DNA of 64,000 bases, taken from the NCBI GenBank assembly GCA_051530055.1, contig CM121343.1, positions 1,364,001 through 1,428,000 on the forward strand. Reading direction: 5' to 3'. Position 1 is the stretch's first letter. Each line of letters starts with the position of its first letter. The notes under the pieces are model-generated. The model saw nothing but the letters and a program-made list of their open reading frames with translations, had not been told where the DNA came from and made no database searches. This stretch comes from Neoechinorhynchus agilis (Eukaryota; Acanthocephala). The position numbers and the translations under genes are program-made. Below are positions 11,340 to 23,020 of the stretch, piece after piece.

Positions 11340-12010
11340 TGACCTGAAATAGGAGATTACCATTTCTGGGTACACGAATGATCACTTCAGTTTATAAAAA
11401 GTTCACGGAAATGAACAATTATTCACTTTGGGTTAGTGCCCATAACAAGAACAAAAAAGGGCATTTTCAATGGCATTGTACGTCCAACCTTCAGCCTTTG
11501 CAGTGTGAAATGCTTTAGATACGAACTCTAGCGGTAGGAGCGAATTTTTAGCAAGTTGGGATATCCAAGAAAGGCCACGGGAGATAAACCAGTCGAAGCG
11601 AAACGACTGTGATTCCGAATCGAACAGAAATGCGAATTGGATTGACGGAAAGTTGTTCACAGACCAACATTTATCGACACAAAATCTCGAAGACAATCAC
11701 TAGCAGCGGTATGAAAATAAAATGCGAATTTTACTTTCGACCCTTCATGACGATAGAAAATCTCATTTCCCGAAAATACAAGGAGACAGAAAAGAGGGCG
11801 CAAATAAATCGGTCAGACAAGCCGGAATTTTAAGACGAGATTGGCTGAACACACGCGGACCAAGGTGCAGAGAAGGGCAGCAGCGTCGAATGTTGCGTTT
11901 AACAAGAACAACCAATGTACCCCTTGTTTGTGGAACTGATGATGAAACCGAAGAGGTACGTAACGTCCGTAATAAAATATTCTCTATCTGGTGAAGACCT
12001 AAATAACAAA
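11340..12010 (+). mobile_element. PLE RT C-terminal part and terminal repeat
   Basis: The plus strand reads PFLGTRMITSVYKKFTEMNNYSLW then SAHNKNKKGH. This matches the conserved end of Penelope RTs (LPFLD..ITR..TSVYRKPTxTxxYLxxxSxHP..K). Frames then break, and the segment ends in ACTGATGATGAAACC...AACGTCCGTAATAAA...GTGAAGACCTAAATAACAA. That ending is the shared motif that links this PLE to the palindromic elements elsewhere in the window. Copy C carries the same RT motif on the minus strand at 25193-24993. Confidence 0.7.
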
Positions 12011-12839
12011 TTGAATCAATTACCGAGGTAGTTTATATCATTTTGAAAGAATTTTCTCTCTGTAGAAAAGATTTAATAATGATACTTCTTTTATAGAAAG
12101 TAAGAGATTGTCTTTATATATCAACGGCTAACTCGCGTGAAATAGTCCTAAATAACAGGATGTCCATGCCATGAACACTTTTTCGTAACCCCTTCATTGT
12201 TACTAGATTCGATGATCATCATTAAGAGTCTTATGGTTATCACTAATATTGAAAAACATCGGATTTCTTACTACTTTATGGATATTTTGAATTAAATTGC
12301 TGGCTGAATGGTGTTATTTACAAAAACCTTCACTTACCTCTTTAGCCCTTTGTGATCACTATTCCAACCAAAATTTCATCGACTGGAAATGGAAACTTAT
12401 GAATGTCAGAATTGATGAACTATTTGTAAAAAGAACTTTTTAACTAAAAAATTCGCGCTCATACATTTTGTCGAATTCTTGATCTTTAGTGCAATCAAAA
12501 ATAATAATATTTTATCCTTTACTTCGCCATTTGTTTATCTCTTAGCGCCTTTAAAAACGCATATTTTCAATCATAATCACAAATGCAATTAAATTGACTT
12601 TCTTGAAAAATCTATTGTTTCACAAAGAAAACCACTCAATTTTATACTAAATTATTTTCAGTTTATTCTAAGAGGTAAAACATAAATCCTTTATTTTAGT
12701 TTTTATGGTCCAAAAATCATTCATACTATTGATCTGACGGGTTTTGGATTTTTCTACAAAAGATAAGATAAATTTTTGCGCTTATTACCAGCAAAAGAAA
12801 ATTTAACACCCACACATAATTGAAATTTACCAATTGATG

Positions 12840-13250
12840 CTTTATTTTAGCAGCTTGTCGAAGGTATCAAAAAATATATGGCATATCAACGGGCTGAAAT
12901 ATAAGACCGTCTGCTTGAAGGGGGAGGTCATTTTGGAACATTTCATTCAAAATTTGTTTATTAAACCTGAGATCGCAAAATCCTTCTTTTTAATCCGAAA
13001 AGGCTCTCGACTTCGGTCTATAGTTTTGTGTTCGATAATAGCACGACAACGAGGCTGCATAATCTCCCTCCATATGAGTTCCGATCGTTTGTCATAATTA
13101 AGTTCCTTACAGGCGGAATGCCCGTTGAATGCCAGGATGTCAAATTTAAGGAATCTAGGAATCTGTGTACCACCCACGACATCCTCCACAATCTCCCCAT
13201 CAAGCAAAGTCTGAGGAAGATGATCTGTAGTGCCACGGTTCGTCACAAAC
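12840..13250 (-). pseudogene. mRNA capping enzyme fragment, copy B
   Basis: This copy of the capping-enzyme core is more intact over its first 100 codons than copy A: TLLDGEIVEDVV, IPRFLKFDILAFNG, LNYDKRSELIWREIMQPR and SREPFRIKKKDF are in one frame. A frameshift follows at LINKF/ILNEMF, after which QADGLIFQPVDMPYIF is readable. The fragment ends at 13250, before the motif I lysine (KADG) region seen in copy A, so it cannot be active. The linear order matches metazoan capping enzyme. Confidence 0.8.
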
Positions 13251-13739
13251 GTATGTAAACAATGGAAGCCAGCCGATTCTCTTTAAAACTACACTCGTTT
13301 TTAACTAGCATAAACCGATATGAATTATCGGACTTCGCTGTCGCATTTAAAAGCTAGATTAGAGCGATTTTGAAATTCCCGAAAAATTGTAAATCTTCTT
13401 CTTGGTGAACAATCAAACCTGTAATATTCCTCGTTTTCTAATACTTCCACACGGAAACGATGTATTCACTTAGTCAACATGAATCTCTCATAACCGATCG
13501 AGCCGAGAATTGTGCGATCATCAGATTTTTTAGCGGACTTGAAATAGTGATTGGAATTGAAAGACCGATTAAATAATGCAACACCAAGCAGTGTTCTCTT
13601 CAAAAATTAGGTAAGCATCAATTGGGAATATATTCACGATCTAATATTAAATTCAAAGATAAATCTCGAAATGTATTTTGACTATATCATTCGTGTGTGT
13701 GATAAAAGTCGTACTATTACAATTAAAAAGCCGAATTCA

Positions 13740-14780
13740 TAGATTGTGCAAGAAAACAACTCCGTCGACCACGATTCCTTTGACGAAGATTTTGAAAATG
13801 CAGAGCCAATTCCAAATACAACAGGTAAGTTTAAAATATGCTTTAAATAAAAATTAATATAATATTTTTAGACGACGACCAAGAAGACATTGCAGATGAA
13901 AACTCATTAGAAGATTTGCATAGCGATTCCAGTAATGACTGGTCAGGAATGGATAATTGTGATAACCAAACACATCGAACCATACATCAAGTTATATCGA
14001 TTACGTTGTTATCGCTGAAACTTCAACCGCCATCGATTACAGTTCAAAAGACTTTGGCAACTATTCCGATGGAACTATAGAAGGAAGAATGCGGCCAGTA
14101 CGAGTATATAAAAACAAAATCGACCAAAATATAAGATTCGAAGACAGTTGGGAAAAATGCTCTCTTCGTCCGAGGAATACGACGGAAAATATATTGAAGT
14201 AACTGAGTTGAAGCCACCAGGCGCTTTATCTACTTTCAGAAGCTACGAACGGGCACATATTTCGTGGATAAGACTAATGAAACAAAAGGAGGAAGACGAT
14301 AAACATACCGATTGGTCCCACGATACTAAGAAATGCCGCGATTATGATTGGAGAATTTTTCAACAGCGGTGCAAATAGGAAAATCGAACAATTACAGCTT
14401 TTCGAGTTTGATTGGAAAATTCTATTTGGGGAATCAGATTTGCACGAAGCAGAAAAATCATTATCAGTAAATGATGAGAAATCTGATGGCAGCGAAGAAT
14501 CTCCAGTGCAGAAACAATTGTGATTCGTTCATTCGACCATTGCGCCTGGACGGCAGCTAAGTTATCCAGAACGGTGGCGTAAACGTTTATAAACTCTCGG
14601 GCATTATATTATGGTGGCGATGCTTGCTACAAAGCCAGTAGAAGTATATAGCGTTGAAGATGATAAGGATAAAAAAATAAATATTTGCAAGTCGTACCTC
14701 GACACAAATATTTGGAATGATAGTGCATTTTATTGGCAACTCAGAAATTCCAAGAATAACTCAAATAATGCCAACAACGC
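13740..14780 (+). pseudogene. broken spliced gene or retroelement, unknown
   Basis: An acidic frame (DHDSFDEDFENAEP) ends at a textbook 47-nt intron, GTAAG at 13825 to TTTTTAG at 13871. It continues as DDDQEDIADENSLEDLHSDSS. Further open stretches follow in other frames: 13976-14203 (YIDYVVIAETSTAIDY...RVYKNKIDQNIRF), 14148-14378, 14360-14522 (Glu-rich, SDGSEESPVQKQL) and about 14560-14770 (YPERW, KSYLDTNIWNDSAFYWQLRN). The frame changes and stops mean it is not intact as read. I do not recognise the family. It may be a decayed host gene or an LTR-element polyprotein. Confidence 0.35.
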
Positions 14781-14899
14781 ATAAAATCTTTCAATGATAC
14801 ATTTTCGTGCTTCAGCTTGATAAACGAATGATTTTATGCAGGCTGCCAGCTTTACAAGCAGGTTAAATCATAACACAGATTTATTCGAGAAAAGGACAT

Positions 14900-16660
14900 A
14901 TACTTGACGGAAACAAGAGCTGTAGATAAAGACTGATCTTTGAAAGATCAAACCACTTTGACGAGTTCTTGTCGACCCAGACGGAGATCACAGCCCAAGA
15001 ATTGGGGAGTTTGAATAGAGCGTTGAGAAAGCTGCGCAGGAACTGCAAGCGTTTGTCAGGCGATCGGCCTCTGGAGTAAAAGACGAGGCCGGGAATAGCC
15101 CATGAATTCCAGATTGTTTTAATTGTCTTAGTTATTTAAGTCGTTCTTGACTGTGAGATTTTTGGTGAAAGTATAACCCAGAATGTTGATTTTTAGTAAT
15201 AAGGAGGAGTATCTTTATGTAGAAGGTCTGCGAAAAATTCTCGGATTTTACGTCTACCCAGAGCGAACTTGGATTTGATAAAAAAAGTGGGTCTTTTTAA
15301 GTTTAGTGAGAGACCCATTTTAGCGAGAGATTGTCGAAGAAGGTCAAAAAGAGAGGATAGGCTCCAGATGGCAGCCAAGTAGTTGGATTTCTTTAATTAC
15401 TACCGTAAGATCGTCCGCATAACGATGAATTGGATAGCGAGGCAAAAATGATGGGAGATAGCCTTGTGGCACCCTTTCACTTGATAAAAGATCTTATGTG
15501 AAGGATCATCTTGAAAATAAAAATGTTTCGACCGACGCGAGCCATGATGTTGTAAGGAAAGTTAAAAAATCTTAAAATATTAACGATAAAGTCTAAATTC
15601 AGATTATCAATAGCTTTCAAGTTATCCACAAGTGATTAAAATATTCATCGACCCGACGTTTGTTGTAAAATTGTGAATGATTTCACGTAAACAGTATGTA
15701 CCGATATTCGGGGAAGAAACCCGTGACAGCGTTGATCGATACAATTGTGCTCTCGAATGAAAAACGTATTTCGATGAAGATTACGGAGTTCTGAATAGAG
15801 ATGGGCCTCACATGGTCAGCCGAAGACATGACCTTGCGTTTGTTTTTTAGTAGGAAAATCCTCTTGGCCATGTTAATTTCGGCCCACTCTTCAAGTGGAG
15901 CGGAAATCATAAATTTGGAAAGGCTTTTGATATTTGCCGTATTGAAAACATTAGTAGCCTTGAAGGGCAAGAAGGAGCCGTTATTTGATGAAAGATTTTT
16001 CGAAGGCCAAGATTCCACTATATCAGTCGATTTAAGGTCGAAACGTATATGTAATAAAGGAATAAAGCATTGAGCTGCAGAGAAGGGACTGGATCCTTCG
16101 GAATGGCGTCAGATGAGAGTCAACCACCGTGCTCAGACCAGGGCACAGAGCTAGCAAAGTGAGTCAGTAGGGAAATACTTATATTGGTGAGATAGTCACT
16201 GAATTCTTTGATAGTATCGAATTTAAGAAATCGACCAAAAAATCAGTTGCGGAATTAAAAAGATGATGAATGTTAATTGCAGAATGCTAAAATTTCCGAG
16301 TAAATATATTTGCGTCGAAATCCCAGACAATCGCATCGTGGCCCGACAAACGAAAAGCGCTGCATGCCTAGGAGCAATAGGTTTAATCGTGCAATTATTC
16401 CTCCAACGGCACAAGTCCAGAAATGAGAAGATTGACCTGGCCGTAAAGGATGGATGCGGCGCTAACAGAATCATTTGTGATTTAGCAGGTTCAAAATTAG
16501 CGTCCACATTTGCATTTCAGCTGCGGGGGCTGAATTCAAATCTTTTTCTTCGTTCAATGACGACAAAACGATTTCAATTAAATTAAATGCTTCAAAAGAG
16601 AAGAGATATTGGATAACGGTTTCCAGACAATTTTCGTCCGCGTTGCATACTTTCAAAAAT
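14900..16660 (-). mobile_element. non-LTR retrotransposon RT remains
   Basis: Reading the minus strand from high to low coordinates: a fragment at 16507-16223, then SADHVRPISIQNSVIF (the RT fingers motif, 16018-15683), VPQGYLPSF followed by RYADDLTVV (the palm, about 15475-15400), and SLAKMGLSLNLKRPTFF (about 15345-15290). The frames differ and contain stops. The order and motifs are those of a non-LTR RT distinct from the RTE-like copies. No EN or RNase H domain was recognised. Confidence 0.6.
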
Positions 16661-17374
16661 CTAATGAAATCCTAGCAAGAAATTTTTCTATTAAATCGAG
16701 GGTGGAAATTTCCGACAAACTTACATCATGAGATCTCAAGTTGAATCTGTATTTTTGGGGTATTTTTGAAAGTAAAATCTGATGCCTCCACATATTTCGG
16801 AACATCACGTGTATGGTAACCTGAAATAAAAGTAGCCAATCAGCATGCGTCAGTTACCTGTCTTTGTAAAAAACATCGAATTTTAATGCTAAAGTAGCTG
16901 TAAGGTATTAACAACAACTAAGTCGCGTGTTCCGAAACGAATTTTCACGCCTCATGAGTTGTGTGTCATCAATTTTACGGTTCAATCGACAGATAAAAAT
17001 CGACCTCTTTGACACGTATCGGTGTTTCAACCGTAGGCTATCAATACGTTAGTGATATCGTTTGTAATGTCTTGATAAGTGTCGAAAGCGACACAGTAAA
17101 GAATTCCCCAATCAGAATGTTGCAAGTCAGCGGGGTTTTAGTGATATCAAATGTCATAAAATTTGCAGAAATTGCATTAGTTTTAATTTGGGATTATTTG
17201 AAAATCACCGGTCATTCGAAGCGCCGCGTCAGGTTTATAGAAACCTTTTTGATGTTAAGCAACTGATCTTTTTCGTAGATAATTAGAAAACCAGATAAAG
17301 ATAGTAAAGCCTCCAAAATCTCGACTAACCATAGTTTCCTAATTTTAGATAGTTCAGAGCTACAGATTTGAAGT

Positions 17375-18230
17375 ATGACGACAAGACAACCATTCGGGAT
17401 AAGGGCACCACCAATCGAGGAAAGCGCACAATTCCTGCGGAACTACATCTCTGGTCAAGCCAATAGTTTCAGTCATCCAGATCCACCAACGTTCGACATT
17501 ATTCACCAAGGTCACCAAATATATAATCCCTTCGATGATGATTTTTTACCTCGATCGAGAAGTCGAAAAAATTTTGGAAAACGCAGAAGATAATACCATA
17601 AATAATTGTGCACCTCCGCCCGGCTTTGATGATTTCACTTTTATTTTCAATGAGTCACCACCAAGCATAGGTGACTTCAGTAACAATCATTCATCGATCG
17701 GAAATGCAGAATATTGCTTACCTCCACCTGGTTTTGAAAATTGCTCATTTACTCATTACGATAACGAGCCCGAAAACGAAGGATACTTCTCAACTCCACC
17801 AGGTTTCGAGAACGTGACTTTTGATTATTACGATTCACGATCAGGAATGGACGAATATGGCTCACCTCTTCTCTATTTTGAGAATCCGGCCTTTAACCAC
17901 GAGGAGCCATGGAATGGAAACGAAGATTACTACGAGTCGTTTCTCGATTTTCAGGAATCAACCGTTATATTTAATGAGTCGTCGTTGGAATTCGAAAAAT
18001 ACAGCGAGTTTTTCACTTTATTTAGTGAAATCGAGCTAAAAGAACCTCAAAGTCCTTATGTACGCCCAGCGACGTGCAAGATAATAGATTTGCAAGACAG
18101 TAGCACGCAAACGGAGCCGAATATCGTATCGAAACCTTGGAATGGACTGACAACAATAAAGAATATTATTGATGCCGTTTACCAAGTAACCGTTACAGCA
18201 TTCAACTACTTCAGAATGATATTTTTCTGA
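17375..18230 (+). CDS. PPGF-repeat protein of unknown function, one frameshift
   Basis: A first frame (ATG at 17375) reads MTTRQPFGIRAPPIEES to NPFDDDF. A second, overlapping frame carries on with LENAEDN and runs to 18230. Removing one T from the run in 'gatgatgatttttta' (17536-17550) would join them into one protein of about 280 residues. The second part has a spaced repeat: PPPGFDDFTF, PPPGFENCSF, TPPGFENVTF and a decayed LLYFENPAF, about 33 residues apart, in a very acidic Asn/Tyr-rich context, ending in a hydrophobic tail (YFRMIFF). An AATAAA lies at 18257. I do not recognise the family. A -1 slip, a real mutation or a base-call error could explain the break. Confidence 0.5.
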
Positions 18231-18256
18231 CCGTTCGCAGTTAAGTATCGATTGTT

Positions 18257-18262
18257 AATAAA
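18257..18262 (+). promoter_or_regulatory. putative polyadenylation signal
   Basis: AATAAA lies 27 bases after the stop codon of the PPGF-repeat frame, a suitable distance for its mRNA 3' end. A very similar stretch (AATAAAACGTGTTATTATTAT) also lies upstream of the GIY-YIG fragment at 10.2 kb, so the signal may belong to a repeat rather than to the gene. Confidence 0.4.
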
Positions 18263-18440
18263 ATGTGTTATTATTATATAGTTTTGAAACTGTTTGTGAA
18301 ATTAAAAATGTTTCATATTCGAACAAGGCCTTGGCTCATTAGCACTTGTACGATCATATAAAATTCACATCGTAGCTCCAGCAAATATTATTCAAACGGA
18401 GGATTAGGAACCTCCGGATCCTTATGGTGATAGAGGAGGA

Positions 18441-19819
18441 ATGTCAATGGACATTGAGGAACAGGTGAAACAGGTTGGTCCGTGTGAATGTGAGACGGGC
18501 GTCTTAATTGACCACGCCGTAGATGAAAAGCTAGAGGATGTTAAGGTTAGTAAGATTAGTTATTCCACAAGCTCCCGGGGTATAATAAAGGAAGAAAGGG
18601 AGAGTGACCTGCGGTTTTCCAAGCTAAGATATCAGGTGCCCATTTATTTAAGATAGAAGGAATATACAGAAATAATGAATTTACCAAAGGTGAAGATTTT
18701 TGCCCTAGACTCCCTCGTGTTAAAGATTTTGGAATAAGAATAAAAAGAGAAAATCTTCAAAGTTATATTTTCAATGATTTGGTTAAGACATATTACGGGG
18801 AAGCTATCGAACCAAAAGATTATTCAGGAACAAGAAATTATCAAATCAAAAAACGGCTAGCTCCAAGTGGGCAATTATGGTATTGTTCTTTGGGTTGAAG
18901 GGTTTGAGCTCATTAAGGTTATTGTTAACAAAAAAAGGGAATCGACTTTTTGATATATCGAGAAAATCTTTATTAATGCTAAATCCGCCACCTAATTTAA
19001 ATAATCAAGAAATGATAGAGATAAAGAAGGTATTTGGGGTGGAACCGATTAAATATTTAAGGAGAGATAACAGGGAGGAACCTTATGCGATTTTGGTTTC
19101 AGGAATTTAAGACATTGTGCATAAACTAAGTGGTGAAGAATTTGGTTTCCATGCATATTGGATAAAATTCTCTGACATTCAAAAATATTCTATTTATGAC
19201 TTTATTCTAACCCAATATCAGAAATTTTGTAGGTGGGGACACAGATCCTGGGAATGCAGAGGAGATACGAAATGCATGATCTGTTCTGGAGCTCATATGC
19301 AAAATGAATGTGAATTTAGAACGAATATCTGTTGTCCAAATTGTGGAGTTAATCATGAAGGTTTTCGACGGATATGCTCGGCTGCAAAAAGATACTGGAA
19401 TTTGGCACAAGTTTCTTCAACCCAAGATAATGTCTGGTTAAAAAATAAAGAATCTGATTGACCACAGACTACTTTACATGGAGACAAAAATTCTGAGTTT
19501 TCAATTCTTTCAAAAAAAGTAGGGGAACTTGAGAATCAAATGATATTTATTGTTGAGGAAATTAAATAAAAAGGATGCAACAATTGAAAAATTAAAATTG
19601 GAAAATGAATGTTTGATTCGAAATGGGAGAAAAAGAGTTTCAGATTTAGTTAGTTTGGATAGTGGTTCTGAAACAGAAGTGCAAATAACAACAAATTTAC
19701 AGACAGAATTCAATAAAAAACTGTTTCTTAATGATAAATTAGAAAGAAGTAAAAATCTGGTTGTTTTCAATAAGAACAATAATGGTAGGTCCAGAAGAGG
19801 GAGACCTTCTAAACCCTAA
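18441..19819 (+). mobile_element. LINE ORF1-like gag remnant with zinc knuckles
   Basis: Successive plus-strand frames with in-frame stops encode a gag-like ORF1. It starts at MSMDIEEQVKQ and passes through a basic region (IKKRLAPSGQLW). A Cys/His cluster follows at about 19229-19370: CRWGHRSWEC, CMICSGAHMQNEC, then CCPNCGVNHEGFRRIC. Tandem knuckles of this kind follow the RNA-binding domain of Jockey/I-type ORF1 proteins. A coiled-coil-like Lys/Glu/Leu stretch (19550-19660) follows. At least two stops interrupt it and no RT is attached, so it is dead. Bases 19820-20050 have no domain I recognise. Confidence 0.6.
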
Positions 19820-20052
19820 CATGAACCGAAAAGATATTATCTCCTATAAATTATCTAAAGCGTTGAAATTATCACATTTTATATTAGAAGTTATAAATTG
19901 GGACTTAGTAAAAATATTATGTATACAGGAAGCAGGAAATGAGATCTTAGTTCAAAGAGGCGAATTCATGGAGTTTATTCTAGGACCCAAGGGAGGAGGT
20001 GAAATTAATCCAACTATAGAGTTTACCACAAAGAAATGGTGCGATATAAAAA

Positions 20053-20650
20053 TCAGGTGCTCCCAAGGATTTGTATGATTGTATAAGTGCTAATGAGCCA
20101 AGGCCTTGTTCGAATATGAAACATTTGCGGATTCGCTTTAAGATATTCTGAGGTAGCATTTTGTGAATAAAATAAAAGACGTGTTTTGGCTACGAGGGGA
20201 AGATTGGTAAGAATGTGGGGGTAAAGAAGACCTGTGCAGCGGGAATCTTTGGGCACATGTACTCTGAGGACGCCCATTTTCGTCAACGAATAAATACCGT
20301 TGCAAACCGAACAGCATGAGGTGGGAACGTATGGAGCCTGCTGCTGGGAATCCAGAGGTGCGTTCAACTCGATATTGCCGTCCTGGGCTAGTCGGTCGAT
20401 GTGAATAACGAGATACTCGACGTCCAAAGGTTTGCTTATGATTGCCTGTTGTTCAAAAGAAGACTTGGTTTTCCGGAACCTGGGCAACGAGAGTTACGTT
20501 TGCCATGCGAACGTACGAGTCCGCTCGATAAAGGTTCGAAAGTCCTTTGGCAGGTTCCACATTGAGCCTTTGCAATTTGGAGATCGCAGAGGCGGAAATG
20601 CTCACCTGCTTGCCGGCAGGCGGAGTGTCGTTTGGGAAAAAGCGCAATTC
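20053..20650 (-). mobile_element. retroelement N-terminal zinc-finger fragment
   Basis: On the minus strand two frames follow each other: an Ala/Ser-rich piece (20647-20453), then one containing CCSVCNGIYSLTKMGVLRVH followed by PKDSRC. The C-x2-C...LR-x-H-x-P-x-x-S-x-C pattern resembles the N-terminal finger of several non-LTR elements. The RT is missing; the segment is flanked by the ORF1 remnant at 18.4-19.8 kb and by dispersed repeat D. The last ~30 bases share the sequence 'ggccttggctcattagcactt' in inverted form with 18325-18350. Confidence 0.4.
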
Positions 20651-21445
20651 CTAGGTTTATGCTACGCTTACATGGGATCCTTCGATTTACATGGAACTCT
20701 GTTTTAAAATGTAAACTGATTGCTATTAAATAAAAACTCTCTCTGAGTATACAAATTCTGACGTTTTACAATTTTTCTAAAACGCAAACACAATAACGTT
20801 CAAGCAAAATAAAACATTCTCACAAAACAAAAACTTTTCTTGGTTTTACAATTGTTTCATTCTTGCTGAAAAATCAGTCGGTAATTTTAGCATTTCAAAA
20901 TATTACCGCAGTTCCAAGGAAAAATTGATTTCCTTTTTACTTGAACCTGAATATCTCCTCAGCTTGAAAAGTCGAAATGCTCGAATTCATTTCAATCACC
21001 CGAAAGAGCACATCGACGCCGTTCCAGAAAAGTGGTAAAGTGAAAATCGCAATCGATTCGACGTTGAGAAAGGAAGCCGTGTAAACACGGAAGAAACACG
21101 GTTTTCTTTTGAGGCGTCTATCGAATCGTTTTGCTTTCGTCAGTGAATTACCAACGTTTCACACAATAAATCGTATTTCAGACTGAAAGCGTTGCCTACA
21201 ATGTATAAGATTATGTATACGATTGACCGGAAAGCAGAAAGTATTTAAAAATAAAAGTTTCTAAAAAGCCGAATTGTTGGACTGAAATAAGCCGCTAAAT
21301 TTTATTTCACTAATGATGTTATGAAGTACTAAAGAACCGCAGTCGCAAAATAAAAATTAAACGTTTTTGCTTACACTTCGCACTGAGATACTCATAGAAA
21401 TTGGCTTTATTTGAGTAACTTTAGTTTGTTCTATACTCGGCGATG
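20627..21445. repeat. dispersed repeat D, copy 2
   Basis: This matches 5398-6410 in the same orientation, with internal deletions: the segment equivalent to about 5660-5690 and the 'agtactacgaggcaatg' block are missing. Junctions at both ends are sharp. No coding function was seen. Confidence 0.7.
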
Positions 21446-21626
21446 GACCGCCTTCCATGCTTTGCACAAATCTGTAATCCATTCGTCAAATTTATGTCCT
21501 TGTTTCATTCTTGCGTTACTGAATCAATATCGGCCAGGAACCTTGTGCGGTTCCTCTGTGTAAAGCTTTGTTTTCGTGTTTCTCAATTCATCAAAAGAAC
21601 AATCGTTCGGTTTCCTATTTTTTCCT

Positions 21627-21772
21627 CGATTTGGCGAAATTTATTAAATTATTTAAAGTAAAAGGGTCAATATTTCGACTCGCTTGTGAGTCTTCTTCAG
21701 GATGTTGTAAATTAATCTAATCGACTAGAATTGACTCCTTTACTTTAAATAATTTAATAAATTTCGCCAAAT
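21627..21772 (-). mobile_element. palindromic element, hammerhead-like family 1
   Basis: Arms of about 42 bp (CGAAATTTATTAAATTATTT... and its reverse complement) flank a 60-nt interior. On the minus strand at 21700-21669 the interior reads CTGAAGA, A, GACTC, loop ACAAGC, GAGTC, GAAATATT. This is a hammerhead-like catalytic core (CUGANGA, stem II, GAAA) with a perfect 5-bp stem II. Stem III would be only one or two pairs, and stem I is separated by about 30 nt, so activity is uncertain. Confidence 0.6.
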
Positions 21773-21933
21773 CGGGGAAAAACATGTATCCTTCGATTTT
21801 CAGGGCATAGATCTTTGCTTTTTTCCTATCCTGTGACCTTACCCCTCAGTAGTCGAGATGGTTGACTAATTGCGCATCGTGATCATTTCACGTCTCATTT
21901 TTCGGATCGAAGAAGCGAGAAACCTGAATATCG

Positions 21934-22143
21934 CTACCCTTGTTTTTCTGATTCTCTTCCATTAATTTTACTTGTCCCTTTCCGCTTTATCATCATCTCC
22001 ATTAATTCTTGATGTTTCTCCATGAGAAATTGTAACATCATTGAAGAGACACCTTCGTGGATTTCGTCGCCGTAAGTTGTACCTTCTGATGGTTGAATGT
22101 TAACACTTTTATTCTTCGAATAACAAACCCCACCATTAATCAC
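21934..22143 (-). mobile_element. gag-like fragment, inverted copy
   Basis: The minus strand encodes SVNIQPSEGTTYGDEIHEG and LMEKHQELMEMMIKRK, related to the frame near 800-1050 on the plus strand. It is a short gag-like helical region without zinc knuckle or polymerase. From 22150 to 23020 I see no gene; the open frames there overlap on both strands and lack motifs. Confidence 0.4.
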
Positions 22144-23020
22144 AACTAACTCACACGAACAATCGCATCAATGTTAATACTTCACTGAGCGCCACCGTTC
22201 ACGGCTACTTAACTACAGCAGGGAGCTCTAAATAGAACCAACCTCAGTTTCTTCGGGATTTCTAGGCAGAGAGGAATTTGAGATCTGAACCTGGAGGCAA
22301 CACTTATGTCTTGAATTAGTAAAGTGCACGAGAGCTCTTTGAATTATTCGTCTTTTCTTGTTATTAAAGAAATAAGGATTAAATATTTTTCTTGTCGATT
22401 AGTTATCACTTTTGTTAGTTATTGGAGAACATGTTAAATTTAGACGAAAGTTAAATTGCAAAACGCCTTTTTTATTTAAAAAACTACTCATTTCCATTGC
22501 GGCGCTTCATCACAACGGACGAGGGATGCTTTCATTCGTCCTCGGTACGAAGCTCGTTTCATAGCTAAAAATATATTTTAAATCTCTTTTTTTAGCAGTC
22601 AGAAACTTGTATTATTAATTAGGCAGACGAGAAAAAATTATCCTTCTAGTTGCTATTTTTCCTCCGCATAATCATTAAATCGCATGCTGTTTCGTCAATC
22701 AACTTTGCAGTTTTTTACCGAGTCCACAACAACAACTCCTTTCTTCATGCTTTTCCCTTCTCGGAGTCGCACAAAAGCTTGCAGTCCTAAGACTTCACAC
22801 AGCCCTTCGCCCCGTTTCTCCCAAACGTCGGTCCTGGGCCACAAAATCTTTCCATCGTTTTCCCGGCCTTCCGCGCCTCCAGGTCCCTTCGATTTCCATT
22901 TCCTCAACTTTTCGAATAAATCGATTCGGCTCTTCACCCTTCACCTTATCGCTCTATTTGATCCTCCGTTTCGCGATAGCTTCCTTCACGTCCTCCACCT
23001 TCGCTGAGCCCCAGACCGCA

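Larger units (their letters stand above)
10790..13250. repeat. composite repeat, copy B (most complete)
   Basis: This is the longest copy of the composite repeat. In order it contains a C2HC zinc-finger exon (minus, 10827-11155), a PLE RT C-terminal region and tail (plus, about 11340-12010), an AT-rich spacer, and a capping-enzyme fragment (minus, 12840-13250). Copy A (1270-3050) matches from 10990 to the end with a 490-bp internal gap. Copy C (24411-25380) matches 10805-12110 in inverted orientation. Host-gene and PLE parts face opposite ways. Confidence 0.85.

Noticed and set aside
17009-17266. 85-codon frame with hydrophobic stretch (VLVISNVIKFAEIALVLIW)
   Set aside because: It starts at a non-ATG codon, has no recognisable domain or splice partner, and AT-rich DNA yields such hydrophobic frames easily.
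22684-23007. 107-codon plus-strand Ser/Phe/Pro-rich frame
   Set aside because: An equally open frame runs antisense over it (22695-22937), codon content is biased by a C/T-rich strand, and no motif was found.
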